In this document: positions 25,101 through 36,106 of the stretch, piece after piece
Layout: each line of letters begins with the position of its first letter
Numbering within the stretch: the stretch's first letter is position 1
DNA from: Archilochus colubris
Taxonomy: Eukaryota; Chordata; Aves; Apodiformes; Trochilidae
Length of the DNA: 64,000 nucleotides
NCBI GenBank assembly: GCA_023079485.1
Contig: CM041092.1
Location: 11,297,127-11,361,126, forward strand
Reading direction: 5' to 3'
Notes under the pieces: model-generated
What the model saw: the letters and a program-made list of their open reading frames with translations, nothing else
Told to the model about the DNA's origin: nothing
The model's database searches: none
Position numbers and translations under genes: made by a program

Positions 25101-26891
25101 ATGTGTGCTTTTTTCCTCATTACTCAACTAACCTAATTCTGCTTTCACTTTTAACTGCTTTTATATGTTTGAGTGACTGGGATTTTGCTCTTCTTTCCCC
25201 ATGTGTGAGCCAGCAAAACAATCATTAATTGGTGATTTAGAAACGATGTGGGAAATGGTGGCCATTTTCTGTAATTTCTTGACTGACAACCTATTGAACA
25301 GAGAAATAACACAGAATTGATAAAGATGACTTGGCTGTAAGATCTCAGTATGGAGGATGTCAGTATCAGCCTGAAATATCGTGCTCAGAGAGTGTCAGAT
25401 ATGAATATTGCCAACCCTGAAATCACCTGCCTAGGGAGGCTGCACCATATCAGTTATTTTGACCAGTGACTCCCTGGAACAGAGAAAAATTGAATATCCT
25501 AAAGGATTTTACTCAGCTGTGTAAAATATTATTAAAAACAAAACACCTTTCAAATAAGGTTTATGTGTTACTTGCTCTCTGGCTGTGTAATGAGAAGACT
25601 CCAGGCATTGCTGGCTGATTTTGAGGTTGTGTGGGTTGAGACTTCACTACTGCATTTTTTTAAGAGAGTATTTTCTGGAGAAAGACCTGTGCAAGCTGCA
25701 GAACTGCAGCACTTTTCACTGTGGTTATTTGGACAAATTCATTTTCAACCAGCACTATCAGCAGAGTGAAAACGTGTAGGGCTGCAAATTGTTGAGTACA
25801 TTGGCCCATGGTGCAGTGGCCAATTTCACACTGCTGCCCTCAGGGACACAGCAGATGTATCTGCCCAGACAGACTCTCAGGCACCACATTTCCACCTCTT
25901 GCTCTCCTCAGAAAGCAATCAACTTGACTTTGGGGGTTTGGATGCTTTTTTCTCCTGTATTTCAAAGCTTCAGCACATTTTTGGATACAAAATACTCCAC
26001 TGTAGAAAAACTCTGTTAACACAGGGACAATGCTTGTTGTCCTCTACGTTGAATCCCTGTATTCTGGTTTTCTGGGAACTTTGCCATTTGGAGGATCTGC
26101 ATCAGTAAAGCTGTGATAATGCATGAGTCAGTTTGTGCTGAATTTGGTGGCTTACCTGTACTGATGTCCATGCTGTCCCACCTTGGCTGCTTTCCTTTCC
26201 AGATGTAGCTAGATGGAAGATGGTCCATTTGTGTCTACATTGTTCTGCAAACACTCTTGCAGTTCCATTAGGGTCTGTGATGATGAGAGCACCTATTTTG
26301 GGTGAAAAATTATGCTTAGAAAATTCAAAAGACAACTTTCAAAAGCAGAGAGAAAAAGGCAAGAACAAAGAAGGGAAATAAAAGAACATACCTGGCTCAG
26401 TTGCATGCACAATTTCTTACTGTTCTTGGAAAAGAATGGCAAATATTTCTTTCCCCTGCAATTCCAAGCTGCTGAATTGCTCTGAGATTTACCCAAATAT
26501 CCCCTATTACACTGAAATCAGACTCTTAATGTTGCAAATAAACTTTTCTCTTTTCCTGCAGTTGAAAATCCTAAATAATTTTAACATTTCTTCTACTGTC
26601 TTTACTCCAGTGAACAGAAATAATGGAAAGAAGAGAGGGTGATAAAGAAAAACACCAATGGGAAGTAGAATGAGAACTGATAGATGAGACATAATGTATT
26701 TAAGCAACAGCTGTTAAGCACTGTTAACTGATTGTTTTATTATATTCTTCCAAAAGCTCATCTCCCCTGACCCTCACAGGCCGAGTCACCTGATGTGTGT
26801 ACTGCACTTCAAGGCAAAGCAGAAGCAAAATGGTTGCCCTTAGACTTATAAGGATTATTTTCAGGTAGACAGTGGTGGTATAAATGCCAGC
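22191..26891. other. Unique non-coding sequence
   Basis: No gene recognised. A 132-codon plus-strand frame (24320-24718) begins at a real ATG in a slightly CpG-richer patch. Its opposite strand is also open over much of the same interval, and no motif is visible. No interspersed repeat recognised. Confidence 0.5.
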
Positions 26892-26920
26892 CTGATCTGA
26901 TCTGATCTGATCTGATCTAT
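26892..26920 (+). repeat. (CTGAT)5 microsatellite
   Basis: Five perfect CTGAT units (26892-26916) followed by a partial CTAT unit. A pentanucleotide repeat, possibly length-polymorphic. Each unit junction contains GATC. Confidence 0.95.
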
Positions 26921-27617
26921 TAGTGCAGTTGAGTCAAGCCTCTCTAGCCTGTTACACATGGAGAAACAACAGCTCTAAGTGGCTGTGGGGTTTCAATTAC
27001 ATTTGCACCCCAGAGGGACGCAGCGGTGACTTGGTGCTGATGGATTTATGAGTGTGTTATCTGACAGGAAAGCAGGTTTAAAAACAATTGCTGTAACATG
27101 TGCTTGGTTATTACACTGAACCACTTCCCTTGGCTTGGATGCTTCTATTTTTCTTCTTTCAGCAGGCTCAGGTAGATTCCTGAGGGGATCTGCCAAGGGG
27201 ATTCCTACCATTGATATTAATATTATTTTCTCATTGTTTCAAAAATCAAAATTAAATCTGATGTCACTTTACACATTAAAAAAAACACACCACCAGTATG
27301 GTGAGAAGCCTTTTACTTCAGATGTTTTTTAAAAGCTGAGAAGATTGTTTTCTCTGACTATTCTGAGTGATTTAAAATGTAAAAGGGTGAGTTGGATTTT
27401 CTTTAACACTTTTATATTTAAATTCTTAAAATAAACGTGCTTCATTGATATATTGTCTTGCCCACATTATATCACACAATAGCTGAATTTTCTTAGCTGG
27501 AAGTTACAGTTTATTCTCAAAAGTTACGAATCACTTTCCTTCTTCTTCTGGAGCCTTCTGTTCTCTTTTGGAGCTAATCATTATCAAGTGAAGTATTAAA
27601 TATTGACAGGAAATTAT

Positions 27618-28335
27618 AAAATCACAGAATGGCTTGGGTTGGAAGGGACCTTAAAGATTATCTAGTTCCAACCCCCCTGCATGGGCAGGGACATCTCCCA
27701 CTAGACCAGGTTGCTGAAAGCCCCGTCCAGCCTGACATTGAACACTTCCAGGGATGAGGCATCTACAGCATCTCCGGGCAACCAGTGTCTGTGTCTCACC
27801 ACCCTCACACTAAAGAATTTATTCCTAATGTCTAACCTAAATCTACCCTCTTCTAGCTTAAAACTATTATCCCTTGCCCTATCACTACACACTTTTGTAG
27901 AAAGTCCCTCCCCAGCTTTCCTTTGGCTCCCATCAGGTGCTTGAAGGCCTCTAGAATGTCTCCCTAGGGCCTTGTCTTCTCCAGGCTGAACAACCCCAGC
28001 TCCCTCAGCCTGTCTTCACAGGAGAGGTGTTCCTGCCCTCTGATCATCTTTATCTCTTCTGGACTTGCTCCAAGACCTCCATGTCCTTCTTGTGTTGGGT
28101 GCTACAGAACTGGACACAGTACTCCAGGTGGGATCTCATGAGAGCAAATCAGAAGGGAGAACTATCTCCCTTGACCTGCTGGCCATGCTTCTTTTGATGT
28201 AGAACCAGGTTGTGGTTGGCTTTCTGGGCTGCAGGTGCACATTGATGGCTCAGGTTGAGCTCCTCATCAAACAGCACCTCTAAATCCTTTTCCTCAGGGC
28301 TTTTTTTCCTTTTGTTCTCAATAATCCATTCTCAA
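27618..28335 (-). mobile_element. CR1 LINE, 5'-truncated copy
   Basis: The plus strand starts AATCACAGAATGGCTTGGG TTGGAAGGGACC, the reverse complement of the CR1 3' end. It continues through the family's typical blocks: CTTCTCCAGGCTGAACAACC, GGACACAGTACTCCAGGTG, AAATCCTTTTCCTCAGGGC and CTCAATAATCCATTCTC. The copy is about 0.7 kb and truncated at its 5' end. It is more diverged than functional CR1, with frameshifts throughout. The minus strand at 27701-27892 holds the ORF2 C-terminus. Confidence 0.95.
27701..27892 (-). pseudogene. CR1 ORF2 C-terminal remnant
   Basis: A 63-codon open stretch matching the end of CR1 ORF2: S-F-K-L-E-E-G-R-F-R-L-D-I-R-N-K-F-F, then V-V-R-H, L-P-G-D-A-V-D-A-S-S-L-E-V-F, L-D-G-A. 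In the 15.3-kb copy the equivalent of the second block is [12 protein letters not shown], so this copy has lost the conserved HWN and REV residues. Endonuclease and reverse-transcriptase domains are absent, so it is inactive. Confidence 0.85.
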
Positions 28336-31300
28336 GAATGAAGCCATCAAAGAGTCGCTTCCATCTCCAAAACTACTTTGACCTCTCTCAGTCAAGCTTT
28401 TCCTGGCTGCCTGACAGTCTGCATCCAGGGGACCAGGTATCCCCTCCAGCCCAGGACAAGATGAAGGTGTTCCCACAAATTCTATCTCCGACGAGGGGCT
28501 AAAATACTGGCAAAGTAACGGTCTCCAAGCAGCCATATCAAAGAAAAGGAAATGTTCTCTGTACTGAAGGAGTCTCTGTCCTTCCTTCAGCTCAGCTCCT
28601 GAGGATACTGATGCAGTTTCTCTGAACTGGGCCCTAACATTATTTCAGAGAACCTTTACTGTAAGTTAAAATTATTCCAGTTCCACTGTGTCATTGTAGT
28701 TTGAGCTTTAAACATTTCAACATATTATAGATAAATACTTCTCTTAATGTACTAACATAACTGATAAGAATAAAATTGAAATTTATATATTTTCAAGTCA
28801 GAGCTCAAATAATAAACCTTTACATTTCTTCTAGCTTTTTTTTTTCCAAAAAAAGATAACATGAGTAATAAAAACATTTTAAATGGGCTGAAAAAGATAC
28901 AATTTTTATGACAATTAAAATGTTCAAATGAAACAGTAATATTTCAGCATTCTCTGCTGTGTCACAAACCTACATGTATACTTTCCAGCTCAAAACAACT
29001 GTCCTATGTAATAGTTTCAGTTTTACAGATGTATTCACCATTAGCCTATGTTCAAAGACTACTAAACAGTTTTTAAATTAACTTATGTCAAATGCTGCAT
29101 AGCAGTACATCAACAAGAACTTACAAGAACAAACCTTCATTCAGCTAAGATCAATACATGTATATAATTCATTACACCTGTACAGAAATATCCTGCAAAG
29201 ACACCTTAACTCTGCTTTCCAGACAGCAGATGTCTATTTTAATAATTATTGTAGTAACAGGGATGAATAAGAATATACCTGCAGATACATTGCACACAGT
29301 AGCACTTACTGGTGCCTCTATGTCATCCATCTGCTTGCATTAAACTGTATGTTACCTCTTACCTCTGTGAGGAGCCAAACCAGGTGTTCCAGCCATATTA
29401 ACCCCACTCAGCATCCTCCTTGATCTTGCAAAATCTTGATGAAAGTGAATGGCATGGACCTGAGCTTTGGCTTCATCTGAGAGTATCTCTTCCCTCAAGA
29501 GATTTCCAGTTTTGCCTTTTCAACTCCTTAGAGCCTGTCAACAAGGCAGTGTCAATGTATAGCTATATGCTATGACTTTGGAATTGTTCAGCAGTGTTAT
29601 GGCCTAAATATTCTCAGGCAAGTTGTGTAGCTGTGCTTCATTCTGCTGTGACTAAGTTGCTTACAATGCCTGTCTTGGTGTGTCTTGGCCATTTCTAGTT
29701 TCCTTTAGTGGAGGGAAAGTGATTGAGTCTTCTGACAGTCTCAGCTGGCTCTGATACCCCTGAGTACCACCACCAAAGTTCTTACAGTGGACTGGGTGCC
29801 AATACTTATGCAGTGAAGGTCTCTGCACAGAGTTAAGAGTCGAATGCCTGAAGCAAGTGACTGGAGCAAGAGCTCCTTGGGTGGGTACTTTCTGATGAGA
29901 TCACACCTGAGGTCCACCTGTATTCTCCTCCTCTATGGTCCAACAAGAGGAGGAGAGATGAGAAGAAACAAGAGGAAGAGAGATGAGAGTGCTGTGGCAG
30001 ACAGTTATGTGGATTTTGTCTCCCAGTTGCACAGAAAGTATTCTGACATAGCCAACAACTTTCCTGCATAGCCAAACTTTCCTCTTTGCAGTCTGTGCAT
30101 GTATCAGTCAGGAATATGATGTCTGCTTTAATCATTTTCCCTTATTCCTATTTCCTTTCAAGTGTCACTGAGGTACAAGGACAAGAAAATGTAAACTTGT
30201 GAGTGGCTTTTCCAACACTCACTGTCTTCACAGAGCTGTGCAGCAGCAGCATTCCCAGTCCATTTTCTCTAGCTGATCCCACTGCCAACCCCTCTATAGA
30301 AACCAAACCAGCTTGGGAAAAGCAGGAGCATGTAACTTACCTATCTCTGCACCTCTCCAGTAATAGCCTCTTCCTGCTTATGTCACTGAACTATTTACCT
30401 CATGAGGTGGAGAATATGAAGTCAGGGATTTTCACTTCAAAGTGTGGCTCCTATTTGAAACTTGTGTCACCTCCCTGTGACTCCCAGTTTAGTGGCAATA
30501 ACACATTACTGAGGATATTCAGCATAGAGGGAGTTTATTTTGTTCTTTTCCTATTAGACAGATGGTTTTTGGTTAAAGCAGGGGTAGAAATTCCCCACTG
30601 TAGTTGCAGGGAGACTTGGCTACATCCACTGGCTTTAATTATAATAATTGTCCTTGGTAATTAGCTGCACACCAGAGCTGGAGGCACGTCACGTCTCTGC
30701 TGACTATTTGATTGTTGGGTCCTTTTGCGGATTGCTCTCCCACAACTGGGAAGCAGATTGTTTGGGCTGGAATTAGAGAGTTGTAGGTAGGCAGCAGCTG
30801 CTCTTGAGCTTTTTTTGTATGCTAGTTGGATGTGTGAGAACAAATTAGTTTTGTTCATTTAACAGCCTGTTCAGTGGAACAGGAAGAACGAGAGCCCTTG
30901 TAAGTAGTCACACTGTTCTGATACAGGCTCTGCCTGGGTGTGACACTTGGGCCTGTTTATGACTGTAAGTGATCCGTTCCTGTTCTTCGCACGTGTAGGA
31001 AACAGCCCTCTGTCTGCCTACTTCTGGCAGAGAAACCCTTACTCATTGCATGTCACAGCAGCCTATGCAGGTGGCATTTGGCTTGACCTGAAGTTGGTGT
31101 AAGCATTTACTCAGCGAAGACAGCAGGGAAATTGTGCAGAGATTTTCTGTCCTGTATTTATGACCTCACTTTCAAGACCCTCATATTTAACATAGGTAAG
31201 CTTAAGTGCAAAAAGGAAGGCTTTCATCTGAGCCTCAAGCACCCCTGACAGTGAGGAACCCAGACTAACACATTTCTTTAGCAGGGTCCTCTGCTTTCTG

Positions 31301-31689
31301 GCTTAGCACACCAGTAGTCTAAAGCTTAACAAGCTTTCCTGAAAGGAGTTCATATTAGTGGGAACAAGGGACTTACTGGTTACCTCTTAGGCAGGAATTG
31401 AACTAGGAAGTCTTGACTTGGAAGTGTGAGTATTGCAGGTGGGTTAGTGCAATAACCTACAAAAACTAACACCTGTCATGTGGATAGCAAAGTTAAGATG
31501 ATGAAGCTTACACCACTGAATTTTCCTCTGAAATGTAGTATCCTTGGTATCACATCCTTGTCAGTCCTATCCAGCTATGATGTGCAGAACTTCACTGCCA
31601 TTCCTAACATCCTCCACAGCCTTGGATCATGTCCTATAGCACCTTGGATCATGTCTGCAGCAATGCTCTGAATCCCCACAGTTTGTTTC
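28336..31689. other. Unique non-coding sequence
   Basis: No gene recognised. A purine-rich imperfect tandem duplication lies at 29944-29993, and a 14-bp direct repeat CCTTGGATCATGTC occurs at 31620 and 31642. The 153-codon plus-strand frame at 30203-30664 has no recognisable domain. Confidence 0.5.
29944..29993 (+). repeat. Purine-rich 25-bp tandem duplication
   Basis: CAAGAGGAGGAGAGATGAGA (29944) recurs as CAAGAGGAAGAGAGATGAGA (29969), with period 25 and a single difference in 20 bases. Nearly all purine on this strand. Confidence 0.85.
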
Positions 31690-31840
31690 ACCCTAAAATC
31701 TCAAAGCATTTAACAAACCTAAATGACCAAGGTATTTTGATATGGGGGACGGGCAGCATAAGCACTGTGCTACCGAAAACCAAGTTAATGTTCAGAGATG
31801 TTAAAAGAACTGCCCAGACTGTGCTGAGATTCAAGTCCAA
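31690..31840 (-). repeat. Probable MIR/L3-type relic
   Basis: TCTCAAAGCATTTAACAAACC, then GAGATGTTAAAAGAACTGCCC and GTGCTGAGATTCAAGTCC. The order follows the complement of old MIR/L3 elements (aaagcgctttacaaac, gaggttaagtaacttgccc, gctgggattcgaacc). Diverged; moderately uncertain. Confidence 0.4.
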
Positions 31841-34389
31841 AGTTCCTGCTGGCCAGTGCTGTCCCTGAAAATCAAACCTCCAGCAGGTAATCCTCTAATG
31901 TCAGTGATATGCTTTGGCTCTTGTCAGTGGACTTGGACTGAGTTCCAAGTGTGCAGGTCTGGCTCCTGCAATGTTGTGTGCGAATTGGTGTTTCGTGTTC
32001 AGGATGCAGCGTCAATGCAATATTGAAATGAAATCCAATCTGTGTCAAGCAGCCTTGACAACAAAGATCCTGCAGTGTGAGTGAACAGGTAACCAACCAT
32101 GCCGAGCAACAAGATGGATATTTTCCAGAGACACTCCTATGCAGTATGTTCTGAAGCCTCAATGATAAAATTATTAACTTCTCAAAGCAAAACAAAGATA
32201 CTCTGTGTTCTCTGGAGAGGAAATGCAAGGTGGCTGCCAGACCTGAACTGTGGAAAGAAATCTGTGCTTGTTGTACTCAACTAGATCTTTTAGGAATGTA
32301 AATAAAATAGGTTTGGTTTTTTTTTCTTTTCTTTTTTTTTCTTTTTTTTTTTTTTTTTTCTTTTCTTCATTTCAAGCTAAGGCTGACACCAGGTATCTGA
32401 CTCTTCAGTTTGTTCAGTCTGGCAATGCAGGAGAAGGATGACAAACCTTACTGTGGTGCCTAAACAAAACTTCCAGAGAAAGCAAGAAAACCTACATTTC
32501 CCTCCTGCATCAAGTACACCAAATGACTTCAGCTCATGATATTGCATTACATTATTAAAGCCAAACTCCAAGGGAGCAGGTGGCCCAGTGATGTTATTCC
32601 ACCTCAGAAGTCTGTTGGCAAATCTGTCACCTTAACATTAAGTGAGAATAAATTTTGGTAGCTGCCATCTAGAGGTTTTTCAAAAGCAGGGAGTTATTCA
32701 TGGTTATGGCTATTAGTGTTAAATGTTTGCTATTTGCAAAGGAATTGACTGTCATTCATATTCACTGTAGAGAGGAAAAGGAGACAGTACTTTCTCTGCA
32801 GATTGTGAATTCCCGACCATTTTGAAAGTTTGGGGGAGTTGTGACTATGTCTTTTATAAACTGTAAGGGATCTTGGAGGGATCCAAGCTTGGAGGGATAT
32901 TTCTGCAGGTTGGACTGGAAAATCCTTACTTGTTGCCTGTCTGCATTATGCATAGTTAAAATCAGCTCCAAGTTGAAAAGAGAAATTTAAATAGAAAGAA
33001 AACCCATATCCAGTGTTCTCAGTATTAAAAAAAAACCAAAACAACCAAAAACCAAGGGAAAGAATCTGCATCTCAATCTCATCATTGCATTAAAGGAGAT
33101 ATCCTGAATTTGCAGAATGGCTGCAGAGAGTTGTGAATAATGTATGAAAGGGAAAAATTGCTTCCCTGTGCACAGAGAGAATGCAAACAGTTGTGCTGCT
33201 TGCTCTGTGCTGGGTACACAGATACACTGGCATCACTGGGGACCCAGAAAGCAAGATATAGCAAATCCAGAGTTCCCCAGGCTTCCCTCCTGCTCTGGCA
33301 CCAGTCCTTTAAAAAGTTTAAATTACTTTTATTGCTTATAATTAATTTCTGTTCTTTTCTCTTCTCTATTGGCAACTGACCAGTTAAGGGGAGGGAGAGG
33401 GAATGAGAAAGAGAAACAAAGAGACCAAATAAGGAAATGCAAGTCTAAATACATTTTAGCTAGTGTTTTTATTTTTAAAGCTCACCCTTCTGTTTTTCAA
33501 TATTGCTGTTTATTTACTGTTGATGAGAGATTGGGATTTGTAGGCTTGGCAAAAGTCCATGTCTTCTGGTACTACAAACCAGACCTTGATTTCTATAGTG
33601 TCTGTGTTCACCCACTGCCTTAAGTACTTAATCTGCTCCAATATGACAAGACAGAACTTGGTCCAATATAGTGTTTGTGCTTCGATGCATTGCAGGTCAG
33701 ACCTTCAAGGGGGTTTTTTTCTTGATAGCTTCCTGGTCAGAAAATTAGGTGTAAGCCCATTTATGTGGTGGTTTTACAGTGGTGCTAAGTAAGGTTTAGT
33801 ACCAGCTGGACACCAGCAGTCTTTTTCAGAAGCTTATCTGAACTCTGGTCTTTAAAAGAAGAGGAAGAAATGCAAGCCCATTACTTACTTAGATTTCATT
33901 GCAATTAAATAAGCTTTAAAAAAAATTCATACAAGCTTTAAATTTTACACTCTGAATCAAATTACACAACTCAAATAGCTGTCCCTCACTGCCAGGAGAA
34001 CCTTTTGTCTGATGTGGAGAAGAAAACACAGACAATTAGTCATTTTTATGCTTTCAAAGCATCGGTTTGATGGTGCCAAACTTTTTCTGACAGATCTCAT
34101 CTACTTCAGTTTTCTGCCACTCCAGCTTATGAGGTTTCTAAGGCAACTGGCATCTTCATAGTGATCCACCCAGCATATTCTTAGGATTCCTGGAAAGCTG
34201 CTTTTATTGGCTCCTTTTCCTTTAGTACCCTATAGAATTCGGTAGCTCAATTTCCAAAAATCAAAACAGCAAAGTATTAGTATTGTTGTTTATGAACACT
34301 GTTTCTTGGATTTTTGTAGGGCTGATAGGAAGGCTTCAGTTTTCTCCTCTGTCAGGTGCCTCATCAGTGAGATGTCTTGACCAAGAATA
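31841..34389. other. Unique non-coding sequence
   Basis: Apart from the T-rich tract at 32311-32369, an A/C-rich patch at about 33028-33055, and a small direct repeat CTTGGAGGGAT (32872 and 32888) flanking an AAGCTT, nothing identifiable is present. Confidence 0.5.
32311..32369 (+). repeat. T-rich tract
   Basis: Nearly pure T with scattered C (TTTTTTTTTCTTTTC, then T9, C and T18). Read on the minus strand it would be an A-rich tail, but no retrotransposon body could be recognised next to it. Confidence 0.9.
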
Positions 34390-35235
34390 TTACTTGTAAC
34401 TCTCTTGAACTTGGTTGGGAGAAATATTAGCTTCACTGCCCTGGAAAAATGTAGTTGTTTCTGCCTGGAAGCTGGGCTTCTCATCTGTGGGAACAAGAGA
34501 GGATTAAGTGGTGGAAGGAAAGAGCTCTGGGCTGAGGCTGCAGAGAGAGGGAGCTTCTGCTGTCTCTGACAATGCTTTTTTCTAAGACTCAGTGAATCTC
34601 AATACACAGTTAGGGTGTTATTTCATTTGGTGGAACCTGGTCCTAAAAGGAGAGGAGCTAATTTCCTGGCTAAAGCAGATGCCAACCTTTGCTCTGTAAG
34701 TCCACAGCCTGGGAGAGTTCTCTGGGATGCAGAATGGTTGTGCAAATATGTTTATTTGCTGGACCAGGAAAACCATTAACCATGCTACCAAGAATAAACA
34801 AACAATTAGATTACTCCAAAATTCCAGATTCTGGAGGATAATCTGCATGCTTGTTCTGATAATTAGCTCTGTTTGGCTTCAAAGCCAAATCTCTGTTCTT
34901 AAAACACTTTCTTGTGAAGAAACATTATTTTATTATTCCATGTAAGATGGCTGGATAATGATAGAGGTGTAAGGAAGCTGCACCACGGCTGGGTGCAGTC
35001 AAGACAAGAGCCATAGAATTGCACTGATGTATTCACAAAGATTTTTACCTTGTGTGTTAATTTCGTGTTCCAGTGGCATCTGAAATCTCTTTGCCAACAC
35101 TTCTAGGATGGTATTGTGTCTTTGAAAAGCATCTGGTGTGTTGGTGTCACTATTGAGGAAGCAGTGTTCTTCATTGCCCCTTGGTATCACTCTTCCAGCA
35201 CTATTGGCTGGCTGGAGGCTGAAGCCAAACAGCAT
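34390..35235 (-). other. Possible two-exon small reading frame (minus strand)
   Basis: On the minus strand an ATG at 35233-35235, directly after an in-frame TGA, opens 62 codons plus one base. The block ends at CACAAG|GTAAAA, with the exon ending at 35049. A pyrimidine-rich acceptor, CTCTTGTTCCCACAG, ends at 34485. The following block starts at 34484 in the matching phase and runs 30 more codons to a TAA at 34390-34392. Joined, this would be a 93-residue product with a 564-base intron. The start context is weak and the product resembles nothing known. A separate open frame (35187-35648) overlaps in another frame. GT-AG pairs with matching phase are common by chance, so support is weak. Confidence 0.15.
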
Positions 35236-36005
35236 TCAGGTTTATTCCTGCTTTCCAGGTCAAAATGCAACAGGCTTTCTGGCTCATCACCTAGCCAAGG
35301 ATAAATGGATGTGATACTTTTCACAAGACCTTCTCTATGAGGTGGCAAAGGAGCAAGGAAATGCAGCATTAGCTGTTGAAAATAAATTATAAAGTTACTT
35401 AAAATGCTTACTCTTCCAGCTGGAGCCTGTTTGCTAACACCATCCACCCAAGCAGCTAATGCTTCCTGCTTCCCTGATGAGTGTCCATTTTCTGCTGCTG
35501 GCTTGGCAAGAATGTCATGAATGGGGTTTTTATTTATTAGCTCTGTTAATGTGGCACATAGGAGCTGCATTAAGCTGGGCACAGTACAAACACATTTATT
35601 TAGACTTGTGTGAAAATTACTAGTGAGAAAAGATAGCTGGGCAAAGCTCTAGGCATTCTGACACCTCTGAATAAAACAATGGCATCACAGCAGTGTTTAA
35701 AGTTATGATTCCAGCAGAAACTCAGCCAGCTGCTTCCAGAAACTCCTACAGCGTACCATTAGCCTTCTCTAAATAGTCTATAAAAAAGAAGACTTGACAA
35801 ATGTTAGGAGATGGCCTTTACCCTGAAGGGTAAAGTGTTAGCAGTCTGAAGCCTCAATCCCTCAGAGAAGTGTCTACTTACATAATGTTGTCCAGTGAGA
35901 AGATGTTATTACTTGTCCTCTTTAAAATTATGCATATCTCTGGATGGACAAGAGGGAAAGCAAAAGGAGAAGAAAGCAAAACTCTTAGTTGCTTGAAAAG
36001 AAAGA

Positions 36006-36106
36006 AAAGATGGAGACTTCAAGCTGAAAGGACTTGCCTGAGGCCACGTAGGGAGTCAGTGGGAGAGCACAGAATAGAAGCCAGATGTTCTGAGTCTGGG
36101 ACAATA
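36006..36106 (-). repeat. Ancient MIR/L3-type repeat relic
   Basis: GGACTTGCCTGAGGCCACG, GGGAGTCAGTGGGAGAGC and AGAATAGAAGCCAGATG are followed by TTCTGAGTCTGGG. This tracks the complement of an old vertebrate repeat (gacttgcccaaggtcac, ggcagagc, gaatagaacccagatctcctgagtc). The best preserved of the relics in this window. Confidence 0.6.

Noticed and set aside
30203..30664. 153-codon plus-strand frame
   Set aside because: No family likeness or exon context found.
32311..32369. T-rich tract as the poly(A) tail of a minus-strand processed pseudogene
   Set aside because: The tract is interrupted by many C residues, and the adjacent sequence shows no gene-derived body or target-site duplication.
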